Assembly: GCF_034421375.1 (NCBI RefSeq)
Contig: NZ_CP139779.1
Span: 248,001-312,000 of the forward strand
Source of the DNA: Microbacterium invictum
GTDB taxonomy: Bacteria; Actinomycetota; Actinomycetes; Actinomycetales; Microbacteriaceae
Length of the DNA stretch: 64,000 nt
Reading direction: 5' to 3'
Shown: in pieces, positions 23,133 through 34,012 of the stretch
How positions within the stretch are numbered: position 1 is the stretch's first letter
Layout of the letters: the number at the start of each line of letters is the position of its first letter
Made by a program: the position numbers and the translations under genes
Notes under the pieces: generated by a model
The model's input: the letters and a program-made list of their open reading frames with translations, nothing else
The model's database searches: none
Told to the model about the DNA's origin: nothing

Positions 23133-24572
23133 GTGGACTCCGACGCTGTGCATGACGACTGCGGCTGCGCGCCCACGTCGCGCGAGAAGGCGATGCTCTG
23201 GCCCGATCTCAGCCGCCGTGGTCTGCTGGGTCTCGGTATCGCCGGCATCGCGGCCGCAGGTGCCCTCGCAGGCCCCGCGTTGGCACCGGCCTTCGCCGTC
23301 GACTACCCGTCGTGGGAAGACGTCGAGCGCGCCAAGCAGAACGAGGGCGCGAAGGCCGCCGAGATCACCCGCATCGAGGGCCTCATCGCCGGTCTCGCCG
23401 CCGACGTCGCCGCCAAGCAGGCCGAGGCGATCCGCGCCGGAGACGAGTACTACGAGGCGCAGCAGGCGTACTTCGAGGCGGCCTATCGCGCCGATGAGCT
23501 GCAGCGCCAGGCGGACGAGCAGGCGCTGAAGGCCACGGATGCCGCGAACAAGGCCGGCCGCGTGGCCGCCGAGCTGTATCGCAACGGTGGGGACGACACC
23601 TCGCTCGAGCTCTTCTTCGCCGGGTCCGCCGCCAGTGCCGACGATCTGCTGGCGCGCCTCGGCACGATGGACAAGCTCGTCGAGCGCAACCGCGACGTCT
23701 ACGCCGACGCCATCAGCGCCCGCAACTCGGCGCAGAGCCTCAGCGACCAGGCCGCCGTGCAGCGCGCGGAGCGCGACCGCCTGCAGAAGGAGGCGGAGCA
23801 GAAGATGGTCGCCGCCCAGGAGGCGGCGGCTGCGGCCGAGGCGGCGCTCGCCGCGCAGGAGACCCACCGCGTCGAGCTCGAGGCCCAGCTCGCCGCCCTG
23901 CGCGACACGACCGCGAAGACGATCGCCGACTATCAGGCGGGCGTCGAGGCTCGCCGCAAGGCCGAGGAAGAGCGCAAGCGCCGCGAGCAGGAAGCGGCCG
24001 CGGCCGCAGCCGCGGAGGCCGCGCGCCTCGCCGAAGAAGAGCGCAAGCGTCGCGAAGCGCAGCAGAACAGCGGCGGCGGTGGCGGAGGCGGCGGATCGTC
24101 CTCCGGCGGAGGCGGAGGCGGCGGTGGTGGCGGCGGCGGAAACGGCGGCGGAGTCGTCGGCAGCGGCTGGGCGCGTCCGTCGTCGGGCTGGCGCTCCTCC
24201 GGCTACGGGTGGCGCACCAGCCAGTGCGGTTCACAGGGGTGCGCGAGCTCCTTCCACGCCGGGGTCGACCTCGCCGCCGGGTGTGGCGCGGGCATCTTCG
24301 CCGCCTCGGCGGGCCGCGTGACGTACTCGGGCTACAACGGCGGCTACGGCAACTACGTCCGGATCGATCACGGCGGCGGCATCGGCACCGGCTACGGTCA
24401 CATGTCGGCGATCTACGTCGGCTACGGTCAGTGGGTCAACGCCGGCCAGCTGATCGGCGCCGAGGGGAACACGGGGCGATCGTTCGGCTGCCACCTGCAC
24501 TACGAGTGCTACGTCAACGGCGCGACGACGAACCCGATCGACTTCATGGCCGCGCGGGGCATCGGCGTCTGA
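23133..24572 (+). CDS. Secreted M23 (LytM) peptidoglycan endopeptidase with coiled coil
   Basis: 479 residues from the GTG at 23133 (AAGGAG 7-8 nt upstream). A Tat-like signal (SRRGLLGLGIAGIAAAGALAGPALAPAFA) ends near residue 50. A long coiled coil (about 55-310, rich in Ala/Glu/Lys/Arg) resembles PcsB/RipC-type cell-division proteins. A Gly-rich linker of about 45 residues follows. The C-terminal M23 domain (about 365-475) keeps the zinc ligands HAGVD (HxxxD) and CHLHYE (HxH). It should cleave peptide cross-links in the cell wall, with the coiled coil regulating access. Monocistronic. Confidence 0.9.
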   Translation: MDSDAVHDDCGCAPTSREKAMLWPDLSRRGLLGLGIAGIAAAGALAGPALAPAFAVDYPSWEDVERAKQNEGAKAAEITRIEGLIAGLAADVAAKQAEAIRAGDEYYEAQQAYFEAAYRADELQRQADEQALKATDAANKAGRVAAELYRNGGDDTSLELFFAGSAASADDLLARLGTMDKLVERNRDVYADAISARNSAQSLSDQAAVQRAERDRLQKEAEQKMVAAQEAAAAAEAALAAQETHRVELEAQLAALRDTTAKTIADYQAGVEARRKAEEERKRREQEAAAAAAAEAARLAEEERKRREAQQNSGGGGGGGGSSSGGGGGGGGGGGGNGGGVVGSGWARPSSGWRSSGYGWRTSQCGSQGCASSFHAGVDLAAGCGAGIFAASAGRVTYSGYNGGYGNYVRIDHGGGIGTGYGHMSAIYVGYGQWVNAGQLIGAEGNTGRSFGCHLHYECYVNGATTNPIDFMAARGIGV

Positions 24573-24593
24573 CGCGCGTCCGGCGGGTCTCGC

Positions 24594-25937
24594 TCACGCG
24601 TCGCGGAGAGAGACCGTCACCTCGCGGATCAGGTCGCGACACTTGCGCAGGTCGCCGTCGTCGACACCGAGGCGTTCGATCGCCCGCTCGATGCCCGCCA
24701 GCTCCTCGAAAAGTGCCTCGCGTTGGCGGACACCCTGCGTCCGGCGGCCGATCTCTCCGATCGCCCGGATAAGTCGTGCGGCGACACGGGGGTCACCGCT
24801 GCCGTAGCGACGCACCCCTCCGAGCCCCAGATCGACGAGGGCGCGGAAATCCGGGTTGCGCGGGATCAGCCGAACGGTTCCCGCCTCGTCCGCCCAGCAC
24901 GCGGGAAGGTCGGGCCGTGAGGCGATGTCGGCGAGCAGATCGGCGAGGTGGCCGACGGCGTACTCCGCGGTCGTCGGGTCGTTGACCCCGGGAGAGAGAG
25001 CCTTCATCGCGACATCGGCGATCTGGCGGATGCCGAAGCTGACGTCCTGTGAGGGCGTCGGTTCGTAGGACAGGCTCATCCGGCCGAGCAGCCACTCATC
25101 CACGCCGGCGTCGGCCCTCGTGAGCGCCGTGTCGCGGTGCCACCATCGGAGCACGGGCGAACCCGCCACGATGCTGTCGCCGATCGTGCAGAGCTCTTCG
25201 ACCACGATGTCGTGCTCTCGTGCGAGGGCGATGAGGCCGGCACGGTCGACACCGGTCAGGAAGCCGGACGTCGTCGCTGCGACGTCGCGCGAAGCGCGCG
25301 GGGTCGGCGGGATCGACGCCGGTGCGCGGGGCCGCGCCCGCCACAGAAGATCGATCGTCCGGGACGCCTCTCGATGCGCGTCGCGCATCATCGTCTCGAG
25401 CCGCAGTTGCCGAGCGAGGTGGGCGAGGAAGAACGTGAGCATCACCACGCTCGTCAGGGTGGCGACGGATGCCACGGTGACCGCGATCCGAGGGACGAAG
25501 GCGTCGGCTCCTTCGGTGGCGTCTTCCACGGTGCGGAGCACCGTCAGCGCGTAGGCGAAGGTGCCCATGAAGGTCGCCAGGGTGGCGTGAACCATCCGGT
25601 CGGCGGCGAACATCCGCAGCAGACGCGGTGACCCCTGGCTGCTGGCCAGCTGCAGCGCGAGGACGGTCAGTGAGAAGGTGAGCGAGGTGACGGTGATGAC
25701 GGACCCTGCGATGGCGGAGAGCACCGCGCGCGCCGCCTCGACGCCGCCGCCGAACAGCAGCGCAGCGAACGTCGGCGACAGATCCTGGTCCACCACGCGA
25801 TCGACCTCGGGCACGAGCACCCCGAGCGCGACGGCGACGACGGTGGCCGCCAGCGGAATCGGCCAGAGCCGCGACGCGATCGCCTCGTTGATGGCGGCCA
25901 CGCGTAGTCCTGGTCCGTTGCCCGCCACCGTCGTCAT
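24594..25937 (-). CDS. DUF2254 family membrane protein
   Basis: 447 residues. Four hydrophobic segments occupy the N-terminal ~180 residues (IPLAATVVAVALGVLV; VLSAIAGSVITVTSLTFSLTVLAL; ATFMGTFAYALTVL; VASVATLTSVVMLTFFL), followed by a soluble C-terminal domain with the family signature AMKALSPGVNDPTTAEYAVGHL. The biochemical role of DUF2254 is not known. A GAGAGATCGG ribosome-site-like stretch precedes the ATG. Its stop lies 21 nt from the convergent M23 peptidase stop. Confidence 0.9.
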   Translation of the reverse strand: MTTVAGNGPGLRVAAINEAIASRLWPIPLAATVVAVALGVLVPEVDRVVDQDLSPTFAALLFGGGVEAARAVLSAIAGSVITVTSLTFSLTVLALQLASSQGSPRLLRMFAADRMVHATLATFMGTFAYALTVLRTVEDATEGADAFVPRIAVTVASVATLTSVVMLTFFLAHLARQLRLETMMRDAHREASRTIDLLWRARPRAPASIPPTPRASRDVAATTSGFLTGVDRAGLIALAREHDIVVEELCTIGDSIVAGSPVLRWWHRDTALTRADAGVDEWLLGRMSLSYEPTPSQDVSFGIRQIADVAMKALSPGVNDPTTAEYAVGHLADLLADIASRPDLPACWADEAGTVRLIPRNPDFRALVDLGLGGVRRYGSGDPRVAARLIRAIGEIGRRTQGVRQREALFEELAGIERAIERLGVDDGDLRKCRDLIREVTVSLRDA

Positions 25938-25963
25938 CCGATCTCTCTGTGGCCTGGCGCGCC

Positions 25964-26500
25964 TCAGTCGAGCGTGTTCGGCGACTCGCCCTCACCCTGG
26001 GTGCGGGTCTCGCCCTCGTGCTCCTCGAAGCGGACGAAGGCCTCGCTCACGAGACGCTCGGCCTCGGCGGCGTTCGCCCACTGGTCGACCTTGACCCACT
26101 TGTTGGGCTCGAGGTCCTTGTAGTGCTCGAAGAAGTGCCCGATCTCGTTCTTGGTGTACTCGGGGATGTCGTCGACGTCCTGGATGTGCGCCCAGCGCGG
26201 GTCCTTCGCCAGCACCGCGACGACCTTGTCGTCGCCGCCCGCCTCATCCACCATCTTCAGCACGCCGACCGGGCGGACCTTCGCCAGGATGCCGGGCATG
26301 AGGTCCTGATCGAGGAGCACCAGCACGTCGAGCGGGTCGCCGTCTTCGCCAAGGGTGTTCTCGAAGAACCCGTAGTTGGTCGGGTACCCCATCGGGGTGA
26401 AGAGGATGCGATCGAGGAAGACCCGTCCGGTGCCGTGGTCGACCTCGTACTTGATCTTGCTGTTGCGCGGGATCTCGATGACGGCGTCGTATGCGCCCAT
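25964..26500 (-). CDS. ppa: Inorganic pyrophosphatase
   Basis: 178-residue family I soluble pyrophosphatase, which hydrolyses pyrophosphate to drive biosynthesis. Visible motifs: KIKYEVDHGTGRVFLDR, the metal-binding GDPLDVLVLLDQ (signature D-x-D-P-x-D region), and VLKMVDEAGGDDKVVAV. The acidic C-terminal tail (EEHEGETRTQGEGE) is a little longer than in E. coli Ppa. Encoded 26 bp upstream of the DUF2254 gene on the same strand. Confidence 0.95.
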   Translation of the reverse strand: MGAYDAVIEIPRNSKIKYEVDHGTGRVFLDRILFTPMGYPTNYGFFENTLGEDGDPLDVLVLLDQDLMPGILAKVRPVGVLKMVDEAGGDDKVVAVLAKDPRWAHIQDVDDIPEYTKNEIGHFFEHYKDLEPNKWVKVDQWANAAEAERLVSEAFVRFEEHEGETRTQGEGESPNTLD

Positions 26501-26562
26501 GCCTGTGCTCCTTCAGAACGGTGGGTAGCCGGCGACCAGCCTAGTCGCGGCCGTCCCGCCGC

Positions 26563-26757
26563 TCAGGATCGTCGCAGCTGCACGACCGACACAATGGCGA
26601 TGGCGAGGCCCGCGACGACCATGAACCACCCGAGGACGGGCCCGCCGTTGGTGAGGAGGGCGCCGACCCCCGCGGCGAGCAGAAGGATCGCGACCACGAG
26701 GCCGATGATCATGTACAGCCGGTAGCGGGTGCGACCCATCTCGGATTCGGATTCCAT
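26563..26757 (-). CDS. Small two-helix membrane protein
   Basis: 64 residues: a short polar N-terminus (MESESEMGRTRYR), helix LYMIIGLVVAILLLAAGVGALL, helix WFMVVAGLAIAIVSVVQL, basic end RRS. No family recognised. TACGGT-N6-ATG (box at 26764-26769) gives a leaderless-type start, which supports this as a real small gene. Divergent from tilS. Confidence 0.65.
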   Translation of the reverse strand: MESESEMGRTRYRLYMIIGLVVAILLLAAGVGALLTNGGPVLGWFMVVAGLAIAIVSVVQLRRS

Positions 26758-26763
26758 GGCCAC

Positions 26764-26820
26764 ACCGTAGGGCGCGGAGCGCGACCTGTCGACGGTCGCC
26801 ACGCCGCCGGTGGGTAGCGT
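26764..26820. promoter_or_regulatory. Divergent pair of leaderless-type -10 boxes
   Basis: Minus strand: TACGGT (26764-26769), 6 nt from the ATG at 26757. Plus strand: TAGCGT (26815-26820), 6 nt from the tilS GTG at 26827. The 69-bp gap therefore holds two back-to-back start signals. Confidence 0.5.
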
Positions 26821-26826
26821 GGGGGC

Positions 26827-27819
26827 GTGACGCACCGACCCTCGCTCGACCCGGTTGTCGCCGCCGTGCGCCTCGCGGTGCGACGCGGCCTCGCCTCCGT
26901 GCCCGACGGATCGCGGATCGTGGTCGGCCTGTCGGGCGGTGCCGACTCGCTCGCCCTCACCGCGGCGACGGTGTTCGAGTCCGCGCGGCGGGGGATCAGG
27001 GTGGTCGCGATCACGGTCGACCACGGGCTGCAGGAGGGGTCGGAGGATGCCGCGGAGGCGGCCCGCGACGCCGCGGAGGCTCTGGGCGCCGCGGCGCGAG
27101 TGGTCCGGGTGGAGGTGCGGGGCGCCGGTGGTCCCGAGGCGGCGGCCCGCGACGCGCGTTACCGCGCGCTCCGGGACGCGGCGCGGGTGGAAGGAGCGGC
27201 GGCGATCCTCACCGGCCACACCCTCGACGATCAGGCCGAGACGGTGCTGCTGGGTCTGGCCCGCGGATCGGGCGCGGCGAGCCTGCAGGGCATGGCAGCG
27301 GCATCCGATCTCGACGGGATGCCGCTGCTGCGGCCACTTCTCACCGTGCCCCGCGAGACCACCCGGGCCGCGTGCGCGGCGGAGGGGCTCACGCCCTGGG
27401 ACGACCCGCACAACGCCGACGCGCGCTTCGCGCGGGTGCGGGTGCGCGAGCGGGTGCTGCCGGTGCTCGAGGCCGAGCTCGGCCCGGGCGTCGCCGAAGC
27501 GCTCGCCCGCACCGCCGAGCAGCTGCGGGAGGACGCTGCGGCCTTCGAGGAGATGATCGACGAGACGATCGAAGACATCGTCGAGCACGCCGAGGCGGGC
27601 ATCGCGGTCTCGGTCGCGGCGCTCGCCGCCAACCCGCCGGCGCTCCGGCACCGCATCATCCGCCACGTCGTGGCCGCCGAATTCGGCGAGAGCCTCACCC
27701 GCGTGCAGACCCTCGAGGTCGCGCGCCTGGTCACGGATTGGGCCGGCCAGGGCCCGATCGACCTCCCGGCGTGCCGCGCCGCGCGCGTCGGCGGTCGCGT
27801 GGTCTTCACCGCCCGCTGA
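26827..27819 (+). CDS. tilS: tRNA(Ile)-lysidine synthetase
   Basis: 330-residue N-type ATP pyrophosphatase that converts C34 of the CAU-anticodon tRNA-Ile to lysidine. The PP-loop SGGADS is at residues 36-41, followed by TVDHGLQEGSEDAA, GHTLDDQAETVLLGLARGSG and PLLTVPRETTRA. A C-terminal TilS extension begins near residue 215. First gene of a conserved block (tilS-hpt-ftsH-fol). The GTG start is leaderless type. Confidence 0.95.
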   Translation: MTHRPSLDPVVAAVRLAVRRGLASVPDGSRIVVGLSGGADSLALTAATVFESARRGIRVVAITVDHGLQEGSEDAAEAARDAAEALGAAARVVRVEVRGAGGPEAAARDARYRALRDAARVEGAAAILTGHTLDDQAETVLLGLARGSGAASLQGMAAASDLDGMPLLRPLLTVPRETTRAACAAEGLTPWDDPHNADARFARVRVRERVLPVLEAELGPGVAEALARTAEQLREDAAAFEEMIDETIEDIVEHAEAGIAVSVAALAANPPALRHRIIRHVVAAEFGESLTRVQTLEVARLVTDWAGQGPIDLPACRAARVGGRVVFTAR

Positions 27820-27881
27820 CCGCCCGGGCGCGCCCCCCGCCCCGCTCGGCGCGGAACACTCGGCGCCGTAAGCTGGAGCGC

Positions 27882-28433
27882 ATGCGCGCGGCCGACATCG
27901 AAGGCGACATCACCCGGGTTCTGTTCACCGAGGAGGAGATCCGCAGCAAGCTCGACGAGATCGCGGCGCGGGTCGCCGCCGACTACGAGGGCAAGGACGT
28001 CGTCCTGGTCGGCGTCTTGAAGGGCGCCATCATGGTGATGGCCGACTTCTCGCGGGCTCTGCCGGTGTCGTACCCGATGGACTGGATGGCGGTGTCGTCG
28101 TACGGCACCGGGACCCGCTCGAGCGGTGTGGTGCAGATCCGCAAGGATCTCGACACCGACCTGCACGACAAGCACGTGCTGATCGTCGAGGACATCATCG
28201 ACTCCGGACTGACCCTCCGCTGGCTGCTCGACAACTTCGCCTCGCGCGGTGTCGCATCCGTCGAGGTGTTCGCGCTGTTCCGCAAGCCGGATGCTGCGAA
28301 GGTGCACGTCGACTGCAAGTACGTCGGGTTCGACATCCCCAATGACTTCGTGATCGGCTACGGCCTCGACTACGCCGAGAAGTACCGCAACCTCCGCGAC
28401 GTCGCGGTGCTCGCGCCGCACGTGTACGCCTGA
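27882..28433 (+). CDS. hpt: Hypoxanthine phosphoribosyltransferase
   Basis: 183-residue purine salvage enzyme making IMP/GMP from hypoxanthine/guanine and PRPP. The PRPP-binding loop reads VLIVEDIIDSGLTL, with the hood segment SSYGTGTRSSG and the C-terminal KYVGFDIPNDFVIGYGLDYAEKYRNL, both diagnostic. TAAGCT lies 7 nt before the ATG. Placement next to tilS and ftsH is conserved across many Gram-positive bacteria. Confidence 0.95.
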   Translation: MRAADIEGDITRVLFTEEEIRSKLDEIAARVAADYEGKDVVLVGVLKGAIMVMADFSRALPVSYPMDWMAVSSYGTGTRSSGVVQIRKDLDTDLHDKHVLIVEDIIDSGLTLRWLLDNFASRGVASVEVFALFRKPDAAKVHVDCKYVGFDIPNDFVIGYGLDYAEKYRNLRDVAVLAPHVYA

Positions 28434-28577
28434 CGCGCCCCGCATCTCGCGTCGATTCCGCCCACGACGAACGCACAGGCCGGGCATAGAGAGCCCGCGA
28501 TACCCTGAATCCACCGTTGCCGCGGCTCCCGTCACGCCCACGGCTCGTCGAGGAAGGGATCGGGCCCCGCCCGCACC

Positions 28578-30584
<2,007 letters not shown>

Positions 30585-30593
30585 GCTCGGCCC

Positions 30594-31184
30594 GTGGCCG
30601 TTGATCGAGAGCGCGTCGCCGCGCTCGTGACCGAGATCCTCTCCGCGATCGGGGAGGATCCCGATCGTCCGGGGCTGAAGCTCACGCCGCAGCGCGTCGC
30701 CGACGCCTACGCGGAATTCTTCGCCGGTGTCGGGGAGGATCCCGCCGAGCCGCTCTCGCACACCATCTCGGTGAGCCGCGGCCCGGCGCCCGACACGCTG
30801 CCCTCGGGCGCGGTGATGCTCCGCGACATCCACTTCCGCTCCGTCTGCGAGCATCACCTCCTGCTCTTCCGCGGCAAGGCGCACATCGCGTACCTGCCGG
30901 GGGAGCAGGTCGTCGGTCTCGGCGCGCTGCCGAAGGTCGTCGACGTGCTCGCCTCGCGCCCGCAGGTGCAGGAGCGCCTCGGCGAGCAGATCGCCGACAC
31001 CATCTGGGACGCACTGGACACCCGCGGTGTGCTGGTGGTCCTCGAGGCGACGCACGGGTGCGTCACCTTCCGGGGCGAACGCCAGCGGGATGCCTCGACG
31101 GTGACGATCGCCGCGCGCGGCGAATTCACCGACCCGGCCGCGCGCACCGAGCTCATGCTGCTCATGGGAGCGCCGCGCGAATGA
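30594..31184 (+). CDS. folE: GTP cyclohydrolase I
   Basis: 196 residues. First enzyme of folate synthesis, converting GTP to dihydroneopterin triphosphate. Zinc ligands are in VCEHHLLLF and HGCVTFRGE; the substrate motif LPKVVDVLASRPQVQERL is intact. First gene of folE-folP-folB-folK; its stop overlaps folP (ATGA). Confidence 0.96.
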   Translation: MAVDRERVAALVTEILSAIGEDPDRPGLKLTPQRVADAYAEFFAGVGEDPAEPLSHTISVSRGPAPDTLPSGAVMLRDIHFRSVCEHHLLLFRGKAHIAYLPGEQVVGLGALPKVVDVLASRPQVQERLGEQIADTIWDALDTRGVLVVLEATHGCVTFRGERQRDASTVTIAARGEFTDPAARTELMLLMGAPRE

Positions 31185-32029
31185 CGGTCGTGATGGGCAT
31201 CGTCAACGTCACGCCCGACTCCTTCAGCGACGGCGGGCGCTACCTCGCGCAGGATGCCGCGATCGCCCGCGGGCTCGCCCTCCGTGCCGCCGGGGCCGAC
31301 ATCGTCGACATCGGCGGCGAGTCGACCCGTCCCGGTGCCGAGCGGGTCGCACCGTCGGTCGAGGAGGAGCGCGTGCTCCCCGTGATCCGGGCGCTCGCCG
31401 CCGAAGGGGCGACGGTCAGCATCGACACGATGAACGCCTCGACAGCCGTCGCCGCCGTCGAGGCGGGGGCCGCGATCGTCAACGACGTCTCGGGCGGCCT
31501 CGCCGACCCCGGGATGCTCACAGCCGTCGCCGGGTCGGGCGCCGAGGTCGTCCTCGGCCACTGGCGTGGACCCTCGAGCGACATGTACGCCCGCGCCGAG
31601 TACGGCGACGTCGTCCGCGAGGTCGTCACCGAGCTCGCGGCGCGTCTGGAGGCGGCGGCGGTCGCCGGCATCGCGCCATCCCGCGTCATCCTCGATCCGG
31701 GCATCGGGTTCGGAAAGCGCGGCGACCAGAACTGGTCGGTGCTGCGAGGACTCCCGCGCATCCTCGGCATCGGCCCCCGCGTGCTCGTCGGAACCAGCCG
31801 TAAGCGGTTCCTCGCCGAGGTGCTCGTCGCCGGCGGCACCCCGACCGGGGCGCTCGACGAGGCGACCGAAGATCGGCGCGATCTCGCCACCGCGGTCACG
31901 AGCGCGCTCGCCGCGCGCGAGGGGGTGTGGGGCGTCCGTGTGCACGACGTCCGCGCCACACGCGACGCGCTCCGCGTCGCCGAGGCGTGGGAGGGAGAGC
32001 GTCGGTGGACGGCGACACGATCGCGCTGA
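31181..32029 (+). CDS. folP: Dihydropteroate synthase
   Basis: 282 residues. Joins p-aminobenzoate to dihydropterin pyrophosphate; target of sulfonamides. Motifs: MGIVNVTPDSFSDGG at the N-terminus, DIGGESTRPGAE, NDVSGG, DPGIGFGK, GTSRKRFL. It overlaps folE by 4 nt and extends 25 nt past the folB start. Confidence 0.96.
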   Translation: MTVVMGIVNVTPDSFSDGGRYLAQDAAIARGLALRAAGADIVDIGGESTRPGAERVAPSVEEERVLPVIRALAAEGATVSIDTMNASTAVAAVEAGAAIVNDVSGGLADPGMLTAVAGSGAEVVLGHWRGPSSDMYARAEYGDVVREVVTELAARLEAAAVAGIAPSRVILDPGIGFGKRGDQNWSVLRGLPRILGIGPRVLVGTSRKRFLAEVLVAGGTPTGALDEATEDRRDLATAVTSALAAREGVWGVRVHDVRATRDALRVAEAWEGERRWTATRSR

Positions 32030-32406
32030 CGGGTCTGCGGGTCTTCGGCTACCACGGCGTCTACGACGACGAGCGGCAGGACGGCCAGGACTTCGTCGTC
32101 GACCTCGACCTGACACTCGACACCCGACCCGCGGCGGCCAGCGACGACGTCGCCGACACCGTGCACTACGGCGAGGTCGCCGAGGAGGTCGCCGCGATCG
32201 TCGCTGGCGACCCGGTGAACCTGCTCGAGACGCTCGCCGACCGCATCGGCCGTGCGGTGCTCGCGCGGCCGCGCGTCTCCGCCGTCCGCGTCACCGTCCA
32301 CAAACCGCAGGCGCCGATTCCGCTGACCTTCGCCGACGTCTCGGTGACGATCACACGGCGGCGGACCGACACAGAAGGGCATGCCGATGAGTCGCCGACT
32401 GGCTGA
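32005..32406 (+). CDS. folB: Dihydroneopterin aldolase
   Basis: 133 residues from the GTG at 32005, with GGGAGAG just upstream. Tunnel-fold enzyme. Motifs: LRVFGYHGVYDDERQDGQDFVVDLDL at the start, HYGEVAEEV, and LLETLADRI. It overlaps folP by 25 nt and folK by 20 nt, a tightly packed operon. Confidence 0.93.
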   Translation: MDGDTIALTGLRVFGYHGVYDDERQDGQDFVVDLDLTLDTRPAAASDDVADTVHYGEVAEEVAAIVAGDPVNLLETLADRIGRAVLARPRVSAVRVTVHKPQAPIPLTFADVSVTITRRRTDTEGHADESPTG

Positions 32407-32920
32407 AGGACTGCAGACGGATGACGCGCCGCGCCGTCGCGACGAGGCGATCGCCGTGGTCGCGCTGGGGTCGAACCTCGGCGACCGGAAGGCGACCCTC
32501 GAGGCGGCCCTGACCGATCTCGCGCGCCTGCCCCTCGTGACGCACGTGAGGACAGCGTCGCCGATCGAGTCGGTCGCGCTGACGCCGGAGGGCCGCGACG
32601 CTGAGGCCCCTGCGTATCTCAACTCCGTGGCGCTTCTCACCACGCGCCTCGCGCCCACCGTGCTCCTCGGGTACCTGCACGCCATCGAGGCGCGGCACGG
32701 CCGCGAGCGGGCCGAGCGGTGGGCCGACCGCACGCTCGATCTCGACCTCATCGCGTACGGCGAGGTCACCAGCGAGGGGCCGGTGCTGATCCTCCCGCAC
32801 CCTCGGGCCGCGGAGCGCGACTTCGTCCTCGGGCCGTGGCTGCAGGTCGACCCCGATGCGGTCCTCCCGGGGGTCGGCCGCGTCGCCGACATCCTCTCCC
32901 GACTGCGGGAGCCCTCGTGA
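32387..32920 (+). CDS. folK: Hydroxymethyl-dihydropterin pyrophosphokinase
   Basis: 177 residues from the ATG at 32387 (AGAAGGG 7 nt upstream; an ATG at 32381 would add two residues). Motifs: VVALGSNLGDRKATLEAAL, YLNSVALLTT, and the catalytic RWADRTLDLDLIAYG segment followed by LPHPRAAERDFVLGP. Last folate gene; the stop overlaps the DUF3180 start. Confidence 0.95.
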   Translation: MSRRLAEGLQTDDAPRRRDEAIAVVALGSNLGDRKATLEAALTDLARLPLVTHVRTASPIESVALTPEGRDAEAPAYLNSVALLTTRLAPTVLLGYLHAIEARHGRERAERWADRTLDLDLIAYGEVTSEGPVLILPHPRAAERDFVLGPWLQVDPDAVLPGVGRVADILSRLREPS

Positions 32921-33405
32921 GGCGGACGCGCCCGCTCGTCCTCGTCGTCGTCGCGGTCCTCGGCGTGGCGATCGGTTTCGTGATCGACCAGGCGCTCACC
33001 TCGGCGGGGCGCGCGACCTTCACTCCCGCCGTCTCGCTCCCGATCCTCCTGGTGCTGCTGGCGGTGGTGATCGTGGCCCTCGCCGTGCCGATCCGCCGCG
33101 CGACGCGGGGAGCGGCCGCCCCGGTGGATCCGTTCCGGGCGCTGCGCATCGCGGTTCTGGCGAAGGCGTCGAGCCTCGTCGGAGCCATCGTCACGGGAAT
33201 CGCCGGAGGGCTCGCCCTCTTCCTCCTCACCCGGCCGGTGCCGCCCTCGCTAGGCTCGTTGGGGGCCGTCATCGCGACGGCCCTGTGCGCAGTGCTGCTG
33301 GTGGTCGCGGGCCTGGTCGCCGAGCAGTTCTGCACGATCCGGAAGGATGACGATGACGAACAGCCCGGAGGCTCCGACCCCGGACTCCAGCCCGGCGCCC
33401 ACTGA
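32917..33405 (+). CDS. DUF3180 family membrane protein
   Basis: 162 residues from the GTG at 32917, which overlaps the folK stop (GTGA). Four hydrophobic segments (LVLVVVAVLGVAIGFVI; LPILLVLLAVVIVALAV; LVGAIVTGIAGGLALFLL; VIATALCAVLLVVAGLVAEQF) fit DUF3180, an actinobacterial family regularly encoded after folK. Function unknown. It overlaps the next gene by 53 nt. Confidence 0.88.
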   Translation: MRRTRPLVLVVVAVLGVAIGFVIDQALTSAGRATFTPAVSLPILLVLLAVVIVALAVPIRRATRGAAAPVDPFRALRIAVLAKASSLVGAIVTGIAGGLALFLLTRPVPPSLGSLGAVIATALCAVLLVVAGLVAEQFCTIRKDDDDEQPGGSDPGLQPGAH

Positions 33406-34012
33406 GCAGGCGTCGGCGGCGCCTGCCGCGCCTGCCGCTCCGCTGGACGCGGACGAGGTCCGGCACGCCGATCACGACCCGGCCGTCTTCACCGCCGGCG
33501 CGTTCGATCGCATCGTCGAGCCGCGCTCCGAGGCGCGGCTCCCGCTCGGCGACGGCACCTGGTACCAGCTGGCCAAGGCCTATGTGCGCGTACAGCTGAT
33601 CACGACCGGCCTGTTCTTGCTGCTGGTGCTCGTCGGGGGTCTCGTGGCGGTCTTCGCGTTCGACTTCCGGTGGCTGGTGATCCCGGCCGCCATCCTGCTC
33701 GTCATCCTCGCCGCGGTCCTCGCGGTCACCCCGCGCCAGGCCCGCTCGTACGGCTATCAGCTCCGCCGCGACGACCTGGTGTTCCGCCGCGGCATCCTCT
33801 GGCAGCGCATCGTGGCCGTCCCCTACGGGCGCATGCAACTGGTCGACATCACCCATGGCCCCCTCGACCGCGGCTTCGGGATCGCGCAGCTGAAGATCGT
33901 CACCGCGGCCGCCGTGACCGGCGTCACCCTGCCGGGCCTCACCCAGCAGGCGGCGGAGCAGCTGCGCGACACCCTCATCGAGGTCGCCGAGACCCGTCGG
34001 ACGGGACTGTGA
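33353..34012 (+). CDS. Bacterial PH-domain (bPH2) membrane protein, YdbS type
   Basis: 219 residues from the ATG at 33353 (GGAAGG 6 nt upstream; ATG 33347 is an alternative). An Ala/Pro-rich N-terminus of ~60 residues precedes two helices (about 80-125) and one bPH2 domain (YQLRRDDLVFRRGILWQRIVAVPYGRMQLVDITHGPLDRGFGIAQ split around residues 140-185). Works as a pair with the next, larger bPH2 protein. Family function is unclear; a membrane-stress or lipid-related role is suspected. Confidence 0.85.
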   Translation: MTNSPEAPTPDSSPAPTEQASAAPAAPAAPLDADEVRHADHDPAVFTAGAFDRIVEPRSEARLPLGDGTWYQLAKAYVRVQLITTGLFLLLVLVGGLVAVFAFDFRWLVIPAAILLVILAAVLAVTPRQARSYGYQLRRDDLVFRRGILWQRIVAVPYGRMQLVDITHGPLDRGFGIAQLKIVTAAAVTGVTLPGLTQQAAEQLRDTLIEVAETRRTGL